Assembly: GCA_020441005.1 (NCBI GenBank)
Contig: JAGRNA010000015.1
Location: forward strand, 1-64,000
Direction of reading: 5' to 3'
Origin: Leptospiraceae bacterium
Lineage (GTDB): Bacteria > Spirochaetota > Leptospiria > Leptospirales > Leptonemataceae
Length of the DNA stretch: 64,000 bases
Shown here: piece by piece, positions 45,547 through 53,754 of the stretch
Layout of the letters: every line of letters begins with the position of its first letter
Numbering within the stretch: the first letter of the stretch is position 1
Notes under the pieces: generated by a model
Databases searched by the model: none
Told to the model about the DNA's origin: nothing
The model's input: only the letters and a program-made list of their open reading frames with translations
Made by a program: the position numbers and the translations under genes

Positions 45547-46806
45547 ATGAAAGTCCTCCTGATCGGCTCCGGCGGCCGCGAGCATGCCCTGTTTTGGAAA
45601 TTATCCCAAAGTCCGCAATTAACAGAACTCAAAGTGCTGCCCGGCAACGGCGGTTTCCCGGCCGAATCTAGAGTTCACGATGTAGAGTGGCGCGATTTTG
45701 CGGCCCTGCGGCGGTATGTCAGCGAGCAGCATTTTGATCTGGTGGTTGTGGGACCAGAGGATCCGTTAGTGGCCGGCATCACTGACCAGCTGCAGGACAT
45801 TTGTCCGGTGTTCGGACCGGACCAGGGGGCCGCTCGCCTGGAGGGCTCCAAGGACTACTCCAAGGAATTTATGCGTAAATATAACATTCCATCGGCTGAC
45901 TGGCAAACATTCACCGATTTTGACCAGGCTTGGGCCTATTTGCAGTCCCTGCCGGCGCCCTATGTTATCAAAACCGATGGTCTGGCGGCGGGCAAGGGTG
46001 TGGCTGTGGCGCCCGATCTAGAGTCCGCTGAAAAGGCCTTGCGGGAACGAATGCTGGATGGCAAATTTGGCGCCGCCGGGCAGCGGGTCATTATTGAAGA
46101 GTTCATGCCCGGCGAGGAAGCTTCGGTCTTCGCCTTGTGTGACGGGCAGCGCGCCCTGCCGTTTATGGCCAGCCAGGATCACAAGCGGGCCTTTGACAAC
46201 GACGAGGGACCCAACACGGGTGGTATGGGAGCCTATCTGCCGGTGCCCTTTATGACGCCGGCCCTAATGCAAAAAGTACAGACCGAGGTGCTGGACCGGG
46301 CCCTGGCTGGAATGCAGGCCGAGGGACACCCCTATCGGGGCCTGCTCTACGCCGGTTTGATGGTCGAGGGCGAATCGGTGCGGGTTGTGGAATTTAACAT
46401 CCGTTTTGGCGATCCCGAGACCCAGGCGTTGATGACCATGGTTGATGATGACCTGCTGGATTTGCTTTACAAGAGCGCAACCGGTGATCTAGGTTCCATT
46501 AACAAAATCCACCACAAGCCCGGGGCCGCGATTGTGGTGGTCCTGGCGGCGGACGGGTATCCGGGTTCCTACCGGCGCGAAATTCCGCTAAAAAATCTTG
46601 ACACAAGTTCAGGTGACATAATTCCTTTCCATGCAGGCACCCGCCACACTCCCGATGGTCTGGTCTCCAATGGAGGCCGAGTGCTCGGTTTGGGTTTACA
46701 GGGTTCGTCCCTGACAGCTGTCCGCACGCAGATGTACACAGAAATAGAGCATTTTTGTGTGGATGGTCTTTTTTATCGAACCGATATTGGAGCCAAAGGG
46801 GTATAG
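45547..46806 (+). CDS. purD: Phosphoribosylamine-glycine ligase
   Basis: PurD forms glycinamide ribonucleotide from phosphoribosylamine, glycine and ATP in purine synthesis. From the ATG at 45547 (419 residues) the protein starts MKVLLIGSGGREHALFWKL and has the signature RFGDPETQALMTM, an ATP-grasp fold with TDGLAAGKGVAVA, and the C-terminal domain (VLAADGYPGSY). GGAAGG just upstream supports this start over the TTG at 45538. It diverges from the ABC-F gene. Confidence 0.96.
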   Translation: MKVLLIGSGGREHALFWKLSQSPQLTELKVLPGNGGFPAESRVHDVEWRDFAALRRYVSEQHFDLVVVGPEDPLVAGITDQLQDICPVFGPDQGAARLEGSKDYSKEFMRKYNIPSADWQTFTDFDQAWAYLQSLPAPYVIKTDGLAAGKGVAVAPDLESAEKALRERMLDGKFGAAGQRVIIEEFMPGEEASVFALCDGQRALPFMASQDHKRAFDNDEGPNTGGMGAYLPVPFMTPALMQKVQTEVLDRALAGMQAEGHPYRGLLYAGLMVEGESVRVVEFNIRFGDPETQALMTMVDDDLLDLLYKSATGDLGSINKIHHKPGAAIVVVLAADGYPGSYRREIPLKNLDTSSGDIIPFHAGTRHTPDGLVSNGGRVLGLGLQGSSLTAVRTQMYTEIEHFCVDGLFYRTDIGAKGV

Positions 46807-46808
46807 AT

Positions 46809-47663
46809 ATGGCGTTGTTTCTTTCAGAGGTGTTTCAACATCTAGACGAAAGTGAGCAACGGCGCCTTCAGCGCCGACTGGGCTGCATCCTCGGCAGAGG
46901 TAGTGCCCAGGCAAGACTGCGTGATTCGGTGGAATCCCGGTTGCAGCAGCTGGGCTCGATCAGCGCTATTTTTGCCGATCTGGAGCTTTCTGATCTGCTG
47001 GAGCAGGCCCTGCGCGGTTATGGCACGATTCCCCTCGATGATCTGGAGCCCTGGCAGTTCGAGAATCTGTTTATAAACCCGGCCGTTCTGTTTTTGGATG
47101 CCGGAGTGGCCATCATTTACGCAGAGGCTTTGCTGCTCTTGCAAGCCGAAGAGAGCGAAAGCGCAGCACCCGGTCTGCTGCGCCATTTGAGCCGCCTGAA
47201 AACCCGTGAAAAGCACGCCCTGAAAAACTGGCTGGGCTTGCATCAGGCGGACAAAGGCGGTAGTTACCTGGCCAGCCGGATGTACATCAATATGGCCGCG
47301 CGGCAGCATAATTGCCAAAAGCCGGCAGAGACACCCCGCTACCTGGATGAGATTTGGCCCGACAATCCGGCTCAAAATCGCATCGCCTGGTTTTACCGCG
47401 GCATTCTGCCCTTATACCAATGCCTGCGCGAGGAAGAGCAGCGCATTCTGGATTCCGACAAAGATCCAATGGGTAAACTGGCGCGGATTCTGGCCTTCAA
47501 GCAGGGCCAGTGGATTTGCAAGCCCCAAAAAGCCGAACCAGACCAACCAGTCCGATACCGTATCTATGAAACGCGGGAGACACTCCAGACCCGGGCGTAC
47601 CAAAAGATGATTGTAGCAGAGCCGGCTGCCCGTGATGAACTGCAGGGTGTACTGTTTAATTAA
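46809..47663 (+). CDS. Unknown protein downstream of purD
   Basis: No family recognised. This 284-residue protein has no signal or membrane helix. It is mostly alpha-helical with leucine-rich helices (AVLFLDAGVAIIYAEALLLL) and Trp-containing helices. ATG 46809 starts 2 bases after the purD stop, with AAAGGGG upstream, so it is expressed with purD. Co-expression is compatible with a housekeeping role, but this is inference. Confidence 0.65.
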   Translation: MALFLSEVFQHLDESEQRRLQRRLGCILGRGSAQARLRDSVESRLQQLGSISAIFADLELSDLLEQALRGYGTIPLDDLEPWQFENLFINPAVLFLDAGVAIIYAEALLLLQAEESESAAPGLLRHLSRLKTREKHALKNWLGLHQADKGGSYLASRMYINMAARQHNCQKPAETPRYLDEIWPDNPAQNRIAWFYRGILPLYQCLREEEQRILDSDKDPMGKLARILAFKQGQWICKPQKAEPDQPVRYRIYETRETLQTRAYQKMIVAEPAARDELQGVLFN

Positions 47664-47730
47664 GGCTCCCTAGTTCTGGTTACAAACCAATTCCGGCTGA
47701 AATCCGGTAACATGTAAGTCCGCCCGATTC

Positions 47731-48084
47731 ATGACAGCAGCAGAGTATATCGACAGTCAGCCGCCTGAGGCAGCCCGATTGTTGCGCGAACTAAGGGACT
47801 GTATTCTGCAGGCCGTTCCCGCAGCAGAAGAACTGATGAACTACGGCATTCCGGCCTATGCTCTAGTACCAGGCGGCAAGCGCGATCAGCAAGTCATGAT
47901 GGCGGCGTACAAAAAACACATCGGATTTTACCCGCATCCGGCTGTGATCGAGGAATTTGCAGACCAGCTGGAGGACTATAAGCAGGGCAAAGGGTCGATC
48001 CAGTTGCCCCTGGACAAGCCGCTACCGCGCAAACTAATCCTGGCAATGGTTACATTCCGCCATCAGTCGCTGCTGGCAGAGTAA
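47731..48084 (+). CDS. DUF1801 / YdhG-like protein
   Basis: This 117-residue protein matches the DUF1801 family of YdhG-like small proteins with a frataxin-related fold: TAAEYIDSQPPEAARLLREL, AEELMNYGIPAYAL, and IGFYPHPAVIEEFADQL. Members have been proposed to act in iron delivery; this is not established here. It follows the unknown protein by 67 bases and is the last gene before the repeat-bounded block. Confidence 0.85.
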   Translation: MTAAEYIDSQPPEAARLLRELRDCILQAVPAAEELMNYGIPAYALVPGGKRDQQVMMAAYKKHIGFYPHPAVIEEFADQLEDYKQGKGSIQLPLDKPLPRKLILAMVTFRHQSLLAE

Positions 48085-48103
48085 ATCGCTCATCCAGAGC
48101 CAA

Positions 48104-48121
48104 CTGACAGGGTCCTGTCAG
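48104..48121. repeat. 18-bp palindrome next to the left repeat
   Basis: CTGACAGG (48104-48111), GT, CCTGTCAG (48114-48121) is a perfect inverted repeat. It starts 19 bases after the DUF1801 stop and its right arm lies inside the left 59-bp repeat, although the right repeat lacks it (four bases there differ). Terminator, operator or recombination mark; the sequence does not decide. Confidence 0.5.
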
Positions 48122-48170
48122 AATTACAGCGGGGGCCGTGAATGCGACCCAAAGCAGCCCGCGTCGGGTC
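48112..48170. repeat. 59-bp direct repeat, left copy
   Basis: Matches 53694-53752 at 55 of 59 positions, in the same orientation. On the minus strand it encodes the same residues as the start of the small membrane gene at 53584-53754 (TRRGLLWVAFTAPAV). It lacks the GTG start codon and diverges after about 19 codons, so it is a non-functional fragment of that gene. Confidence 0.9.
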
Positions 48171-48631
48171 GGAGATTCTGATTATAGAAGGCCAGTTCGT
48201 TCCGCCATATTCCAACTGCATAGACAGTATAAACGAATTGGAATCTGGCATATTTCGATTTAGTCAGCTCACAATTACTGCATTCCCTGGTTCCTGCTAT
48301 TTCGGGGCAAAACCGGCTCTTATTTGCCAGAGCTGTTATTTTTTAGTTATCACTTGAATTATTGATGCAGTTAGTACGGAATAGAACCTCGGGACCAAAA
48401 TCTTGCGTTTAGGAAATCAAGGGACCGGACAACAGGCAGTAAAGGACCTTCGGCGCGATTATGTCTCTTCTTTTGCAAATAGAAAAGGATAAAACCCCCC
48501 AAAAAAAAGAACCGCATACCGTATGAAAGTGGTAATGGAATACTACCCGACCCCTTCAGGGCAATTTTTTTGCATCCAAAAAAATGAAAATAGAGTGACA
48601 AAATTTAGATAATCGTTGTTATACAATCATA
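48171..48631. other. AT-rich intergenic region before the lipoprotein gene
   Basis: This 461-base stretch has no convincing gene; an open frame at 48142-48357 (plus) has no family features and reads through the repeat. A run of six C then eight A lies near 48497-48510, with a longer A-run at about 48578-48584. GTGACA and TATACA just before 48632 may be a promoter for the lipoprotein gene. Confidence 0.5.
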
Positions 48632-51247
48632 GTGGCGCTACTAAGAAAAAACATCATATTCCTGTCGTTTTTGGCATTCAGTTGTGCCCCTTTATTGAAT
48701 TCAATGCAGGGCGATGACGATTCTGACAATTCTCTGCTGCTATTGCTTGGTGCTGGTCAGACCCCCTCGACTAGTAGTGTTGATCAAAGTCCTGACGATA
48801 GTGGCGGCCAGGCCACTTCGGCACCAGAGACTGTCATGGATCCGCTGCAGGCCGAAACCGAGGCGTACCTTAAAATGTCGCTCAGTGGCACAACAGACTG
48901 TGAGCCACTGGATCCGCGATTGCAATTGGATCAAACCCGAATAGCTGTTTGTAAATATCAATCAGGCACTACGACCCGCATCCGCTGGTTTCCACAATAT
49001 CGAAACCTGCAGCCAGGATTTGAAACCGCCAATCAAGTCAGTCAAAAATGCAATAATCTACACAATACGCTAAAGCTGACTTACCAAAGTGATACCGACA
49101 TTGCTGTTCAATATGCCATGAATTTTTGCTATAGTTCATATCGCGATCAGCTTCCGGAACCGGAACCAGATCCAGAACCTTTGGCCGTTCCTTTAGAAAT
49201 CAGCTCCTGGTTCGCTACTATGCGCCATCCTGAGCCGGGAAAGGTTTACCCTGAGGTTTCGCACCTGACTTTTGTGACAAGCGCCAACCTGGCTTGCCGC
49301 ACATTGGAACAAATGAGCGGTTTTAAAGATTTGGTCCAACTGTGGGAGTTACAAACTGATGGCAGATGGAGCCAGCGGACCGATGTCCAGGCAAAATGTG
49401 CTCCATTTAGCAACTATTTTGTCTTACAAATAAAGCCCGGAAGGATGCCGACCTTGTCCTGGTATGATGACGCAGATATTGCCAACTACGGTCTAAACGA
49501 AACCTTACTAAAACCGGAAACGAAATACCGTGTGCTACTATCCAGGGAAATAGCTTCTGTGCCGGATTCTGTTACGGGCCAGCCTTCCCTTTTAGAGGTA
49601 TTTAATGAACTTGGAAATATCAGTGGTCAGGCAGAGCAATGGTCTGGCATTGATTTTATGACAGACACGAAACCATGTTTTGCAGCCTACGCTGATCGAT
49701 GGATCTACTCCGATTCTGTATGCAACTATCATAACATGCAAACGGACACAGCCGGCAATCAGACTGTAAAAAGAATGGGCTGTGCAATTTTAACCGGGCC
49801 CCAGAGCAGACTCGCATCACCGCCGAATTGTCAAGATCCGGCAATGTTTCCCGATGTGGTCAGCGGACCCGAACCCGATAATGCGATTGGTGACTATGAT
49901 TCATGCGGATATGAATTGGAATCAATGGACACTGATTGCCAGCTGGATCGATATTCGACTACATGCCGCAAGAAGGCTCTCAAAAGAGGCGTCTGCATTA
50001 TGAATGCCGGTCAAGATAATGAATTTGTACGCGTGTATTTCAACTTCGATGCAACCGGCTATCAAAACTGCCAGGGAATCAAACGCTCAAATGGATCACC
50101 ATTGGTGTTTTATAATGTTACATTGGAAGACATTTGGGGTACAAGCTTGAATAATGCAGTGTATTCGAATCCGGAGCTGTACTATCAGCAATATCGTCGT
50201 TCGGCTTGCGAGTCAGGCAATACCCCGGTAGAACCGGAACCAGAATCGAATTGCCAGAATAAGGTCAATATAGAAACAAGCGCTGGCCGCTGGTATGAAA
50301 CACCGGCTAGTTCCTACCTAAATACGAAAGGAAAAACAGTTAAGGTCAATGGTATTCATACTTTTTGGCAAGATGAGCTTTTAAAGCTAAACGTGAATGT
50401 CTGCGCGGAAGGCTGGTATAAACTGAACATCCAGGCAAGGAACCATTCTGGCCCCAAACCGGAATTTTATGGAGCGTTTCATTTAAACCTGTTTAATTCA
50501 GATGGAGATATGAGCTATGGGATGTCAATTCCAGCAAGTGATGATTATTATTACACTCGCGGAACATTTGTGTATTTGAGAAAAGGAGCCAATCAGCTAG
50601 ATGCTCGCTGGACCAATGATGCTTATCTAGAAAATGTCTATGATGCAAACATTCAGATTAAAAGTGCGCGCATTGTTCCGGTTACAGGCACTCCACCAAG
50701 TGTTAGCAATACAAAAAAAGCAGGTCGGGATTTTTGTAAGACAAATGGCCGATTTTTTGGAAGCGGAAATTCGATCTTCACGGATCAAACTGGCTTAAAA
50801 AGCAGCTATTGTTTTCAAGATTTGGAAGCCGGTGAATATGAATTGATTGTCAGGGCGAAAAATCGGGGCTCTACTCCGGCAGATTATACCAAATTCGATC
50901 TGAATGTGCAGCTAAATGGCAATGATGCAGGCACCATAGTAATACCTGTCAGCTCAGATCAATACAAAAGCGGTAAAATCAGGATCAATGTTTACAATCA
51001 GTATACACAAATATCCTTAAGCTGGGTCAATCCAGCCCCGACCACGGTTTCCGACAATGAAGACAACAAAGTTTGGTTTGAACTTGGAAGTTTACGATTA
51101 AAAAAAGTGGGACCTGTTTCTGAAAGTGAACTAAGCGCTTATTTACGCGCCGATTCTACATGGCAAATTACGACTACTTTAATAATCAGCCTGCTATTTC
51201 TAATCGGAATGCTCCTGATCAGAAAACGTCGACAAGCGGCAGTTTAG
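48632..51247 (+). CDS. Large lipoprotein with a C-terminal membrane anchor
   Basis: I do not recognise a family for this 871-residue protein. The N-terminus (ALLRKNIIFLSFLAFSCAP) has a lipobox-like FSC, then DDSDNSLLLLLGAG and a Ser/Gln/Asp linker, as in many spirochaetal lipoproteins. Two beta-sandwich modules of a carbohydrate-binding (CBM35-like) look follow at about 540-690 and 700-826 (GWYKLNIQARNHSG; GEYELIVRAKNRGS). The C-terminus is a hydrophobic helix (848-863) then RKRR. The start is GTG, without a ribosome site. Its codon use is AT-richer than neighbours. The convergent gene is the PrsW fusion. Confidence 0.75.
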   Translation: MALLRKNIIFLSFLAFSCAPLLNSMQGDDDSDNSLLLLLGAGQTPSTSSVDQSPDDSGGQATSAPETVMDPLQAETEAYLKMSLSGTTDCEPLDPRLQLDQTRIAVCKYQSGTTTRIRWFPQYRNLQPGFETANQVSQKCNNLHNTLKLTYQSDTDIAVQYAMNFCYSSYRDQLPEPEPDPEPLAVPLEISSWFATMRHPEPGKVYPEVSHLTFVTSANLACRTLEQMSGFKDLVQLWELQTDGRWSQRTDVQAKCAPFSNYFVLQIKPGRMPTLSWYDDADIANYGLNETLLKPETKYRVLLSREIASVPDSVTGQPSLLEVFNELGNISGQAEQWSGIDFMTDTKPCFAAYADRWIYSDSVCNYHNMQTDTAGNQTVKRMGCAILTGPQSRLASPPNCQDPAMFPDVVSGPEPDNAIGDYDSCGYELESMDTDCQLDRYSTTCRKKALKRGVCIMNAGQDNEFVRVYFNFDATGYQNCQGIKRSNGSPLVFYNVTLEDIWGTSLNNAVYSNPELYYQQYRRSACESGNTPVEPEPESNCQNKVNIETSAGRWYETPASSYLNTKGKTVKVNGIHTFWQDELLKLNVNVCAEGWYKLNIQARNHSGPKPEFYGAFHLNLFNSDGDMSYGMSIPASDDYYYTRGTFVYLRKGANQLDARWTNDAYLENVYDANIQIKSARIVPVTGTPPSVSNTKKAGRDFCKTNGRFFGSGNSIFTDQTGLKSSYCFQDLEAGEYELIVRAKNRGSTPADYTKFDLNVQLNGNDAGTIVIPVSSDQYKSGKIRINVYNQYTQISLSWVNPAPTTVSDNEDNKVWFELGSLRLKKVGPVSESELSAYLRADSTWQITTTLIISLLFLIGMLLIRKRRQAAV

Positions 51248-51362
51248 GGACTACCGCAGAAAAGTACCGACCGCCTCATGAAAAGGAGTCTTGCCCAAAA
51301 GTTTAGTACAAGCGACAGACAAGTAGCGCCTTGCTGACAGTTTATTTTTGAAGTGCAATAAG

Positions 51363-51485
51363 CCAGGATGCAAGGCCTGGTAGAGAGAATAACAGAGATC
51401 TAGAGGCGACCATGGCTAAACAACACTTTGGTCGCTGCTTGCCAATGAGTCCGCTCAATGGTCCAGACGGCCCTGCTCATTGAGC
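51363..51485. other. Three-hairpin structured region between convergent genes
   Basis: Within the 305-base gap after the lipoprotein gene are CCAGG/CCTGG (51363-51380), GCGACCA/TGGTCGC (51406-51435, 7 bp) and GCTCAATG/CATTGAGC (51453-51485, 8 bp), with loops of 8, 16 and 17 bases. The last has TTTTT about 10 bases downstream and may terminate the lipoprotein transcript. The array could also be a small RNA. The remaining sequence holds nothing I can name. Confidence 0.45.
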
Positions 51486-51552
51486 AACAATGGTTTTTGG
51501 GAAAAATACAGTCACCCGCAGACTATGGATGAGACCAGGCGGGATGCGGAAT

Positions 51553-53526
51553 TCAGAAATGCTGTTTCAGTCGTAATTGAATGCGCAGTTTTTGTAAATG
51601 CTCGTTGATTGGTAAATCCGGCAGATTATTTTGAGATCGAACTGCGCAACCAAGCAACTGTTGCACCTCCCTGGCATCAAATCCCAATTCTTTATATGTA
51701 TGACATACCAGGTGAGCTTTTATGGTGTGTTCATCCAGTTTGACGTCTGGTGACCCCAGCAGCGCAAGGGAAAGGATATTATGCATTGCCACACCTGCCT
51801 GACTGATCTGTTTTTCCAGTACACCCAGGCGCTCATCCAGGGTTTCGCCCGATCTAAATGCTCTGGTTGAGATGGTGGCCAACAATTGTCTGGCAAAATC
51901 AGGGTTTTGACGTACCAAGGAATCTAAATCACTACCATCAGCCATGCTAAGAATGCTATCCTGCAAGCATCGAACACTGGCATTCCGGGGCACATTGCCA
52001 GCCAGGGCCATTTCGCCAACAATTTGGCCTGCTCCCAACCGAGCTAGCATGGTTTCCACACCTTCGCTTGATGTTTTGTAAATCTCCACTTCGCCCTGTC
52101 TTATCAGGAAGAACTCTTGCCCCCTTTTGCCTTCATGCAGAATAATGGTACCGCGTGGAAAAAAGCGCAAATCCCGAGCAACAGTCTCGGGAGTCAGAAA
52201 TAATCGCTTCAAAAGAGAATGCCCGGGCAGTCTTAACAGCAGAGAAAGGCCGCTACTCCACCGCTCTAGTGTATTGTAGAGCAAAAATATATAGAATCTC
52301 CAGGTTTTTTCCTGAAAAACAAGCAACGACCCTAGTGGCAACCTGATATTCTTATGATTTTCCTGAACCACAGCGCAACGGATCGGACCAGAATCAAGCT
52401 TTCCAAATCTCAGGGAAATAATAACCGGCTCATTTGTCGCCAATGGTGCCGGAGTTTTGGCAAAGCAGCCATAAGATCTCAGATCGTACGCATAAACTTT
52501 TGTAATATCAGCGTTATCGGGGAATCTTAGGCGCATCATAGCGGGCACACGAAGGATGCCATGTTTAAAATAAGCTGGATTAAAAACACCAACTACAAGC
52601 AGGATTAGTATCAAGGCCAAAGGTAAAAAAACAAATAAACTGAGCACTATGTTCGAATCTAATTCGATGAATATTCGGCCATTTTTGATATAATACAATG
52701 CAGGCAGAATCCCTAAGAGCATCCCAAGTACTAAACGAAATCGATGCAAGCGCCATCCAAACAAAGGCTCATAATCCGGTGAAAAATTTGCTTTTTCTTT
52801 CAGGATCCAGCGTTCATATTGAAATTGGCGCTGATTAATCAACCATCCCTGAAATGTAATTCCAAGGGCATGCAGTATGTCTGAGGGCGGCATAGCGCGC
52901 ACCTGAGCCATCCGAAAATCCAGAATAATGATTGCGATCAAGAGTGGTATCAGAGCATAAAATGAGCGTTCTGGACCAGAAAGCAAGGCTAGATCATACA
53001 AACCGTGCAATAAGACCGCCAATGCCAGAGCCTTGACTGTCCCGACAATTTTTCCTGTTTTTCCCAATAAAATCATAGCAAAATAATAGCCTATGATACC
53101 TGATGTTGTGAAATGCAGAGGCGTCACAGCGAGCGTTCGTGCCAGTAGAATAGAGTTCCACTCCGCAGAGTAAATAAAATTCTCTACCAAGGCGAACCCC
53201 AGGCCGGTTATAGAAGCTCCCATAACAATTTCCCCAGGCATTATGGGCCTACTCCGCAAAAAAAGGACAATCGAGATATAAATAATTAGTTTTTCAGGTA
53301 AAGCGGCTAAAATAAACGCCTGGACATAATGTGAATTGAATTGATGGAACTCAGGAATCTGCATGCGAATTAAAGCCAATAAAGCGGCCGCAAAAACACC
53401 GCCAACGAGAGCGATTAAATGATTTTTCAGGTCCGGATAGAATACAAAATACTGCCAGTATGCAAGATAAAAAATCAATGCAGGAAACAGGGACACTGCA
53501 AAAGGAAGTAAATCCAGGCTTTTCAT
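51553..53526 (-). CDS. PrsW-type intramembrane protease fused to PilZ-like and cNMP-binding domains
   Basis: Residues 1-205 are hydrophobic and carry PrsW motifs: LPEKLIIY (E78, K79), GFALVENFIY (E115), PLHFTTSGIIGYYF (H138) and LHGLYD (H174, D178). PrsW proteases cut anti-sigma factors within membranes. The usual first EE pair reads PE. Further membrane helices follow at about 265-315. Residues 330-410 resemble a PilZ fold (VYAYDLRSYGCFAKTP), and 455-550 are a CNB domain (GEMALAGNVPRNASV, phosphate cassette). The C-terminal 100 residues are helical. The 657-residue fusion appears to be unusual. It follows the small membrane gene by 57 bases. Confidence 0.75.
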   Translation of the reverse strand: MKSLDLLPFAVSLFPALIFYLAYWQYFVFYPDLKNHLIALVGGVFAAALLALIRMQIPEFHQFNSHYVQAFILAALPEKLIIYISIVLFLRSRPIMPGEIVMGASITGLGFALVENFIYSAEWNSILLARTLAVTPLHFTTSGIIGYYFAMILLGKTGKIVGTVKALALAVLLHGLYDLALLSGPERSFYALIPLLIAIIILDFRMAQVRAMPPSDILHALGITFQGWLINQRQFQYERWILKEKANFSPDYEPLFGWRLHRFRLVLGMLLGILPALYYIKNGRIFIELDSNIVLSLFVFLPLALILILLVVGVFNPAYFKHGILRVPAMMRLRFPDNADITKVYAYDLRSYGCFAKTPAPLATNEPVIISLRFGKLDSGPIRCAVVQENHKNIRLPLGSLLVFQEKTWRFYIFLLYNTLERWSSGLSLLLRLPGHSLLKRLFLTPETVARDLRFFPRGTIILHEGKRGQEFFLIRQGEVEIYKTSSEGVETMLARLGAGQIVGEMALAGNVPRNASVRCLQDSILSMADGSDLDSLVRQNPDFARQLLATISTRAFRSGETLDERLGVLEKQISQAGVAMHNILSLALLGSPDVKLDEHTIKAHLVCHTYKELGFDAREVQQLLGCAVRSQNNLPDLPINEHLQKLRIQLRLKQHF

Positions 53527-53583
53527 TCTGTTTTATGTGATGCTCGTATCAATTCGGCAAATTGCTCGCCGGTGGTTAAAAAG

Positions 53584-53754
53584 TTACAGAATTCTCTTTA
53601 AGTATCGGTTTTCGACCGGTGATTTTAAAGACTGGAATAAGTGCATTTTGATAGCGACTATTTTATTTGGATCAGAAAAGGCCAGATAATACAGTCCAGC
53701 CAGAATTGCAGCGGGGGCCGTGAATGCGACCCAAAGCAGCCCGCGCCGGGTCAC
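53584..53754 (-). CDS. 56-residue membrane protein coupled to the kinase-cyclase gene
   Basis: A GTG (53752-53754) overlaps the stop codon of the large kinase gene as GTGA, giving a coupled 56-residue frame. It has a short basic N-terminus (TRRG), one hydrophobic segment (LLWVAFTAPAAILAGLYYLAF) and a Lys-rich tail (KMHLFQSLKSPVENRYLKRIL). No family is recognised. The gene lies between the kinase-cyclase and PrsW genes on one strand, so it could be a small regulator or membrane partner of either. Its first 19 codons are repeated at 48112-48170. Confidence 0.5.
   Translation of the reverse strand: MTRRGLLWVAFTAPAAILAGLYYLAFSDPNKIVAIKMHLFQSLKSPVENRYLKRIL
53694..53752. repeat. 59-bp direct repeat, right copy
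   Basis: The counterpart of 48112-48170; four mismatches in 59 bases. It covers codons 2 to about 20 of the small membrane gene. Recombination between the two copies would remove about 5.6 kb with the lipoprotein, the PrsW fusion and most of the small gene. Confidence 0.9.

Noticed and set aside
48142-48357. 71-residue plus-strand frame in the AT-rich gap
   Set aside because: It begins inside the 59-bp repeat and continues into AT-rich sequence with no protein-like features.
48497-48510. C6A8 run as a phase-variation switch
   Set aside because: It lies about 120 bases from the start codon and outside the likely promoter, so a switch is only possible, not supported.
51363-51485. Integron attC sites or an attachment site in the hairpin region
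   Set aside because: The stems lack the GTTRRRY/RYYYAAC core boxes and no integrase is present.
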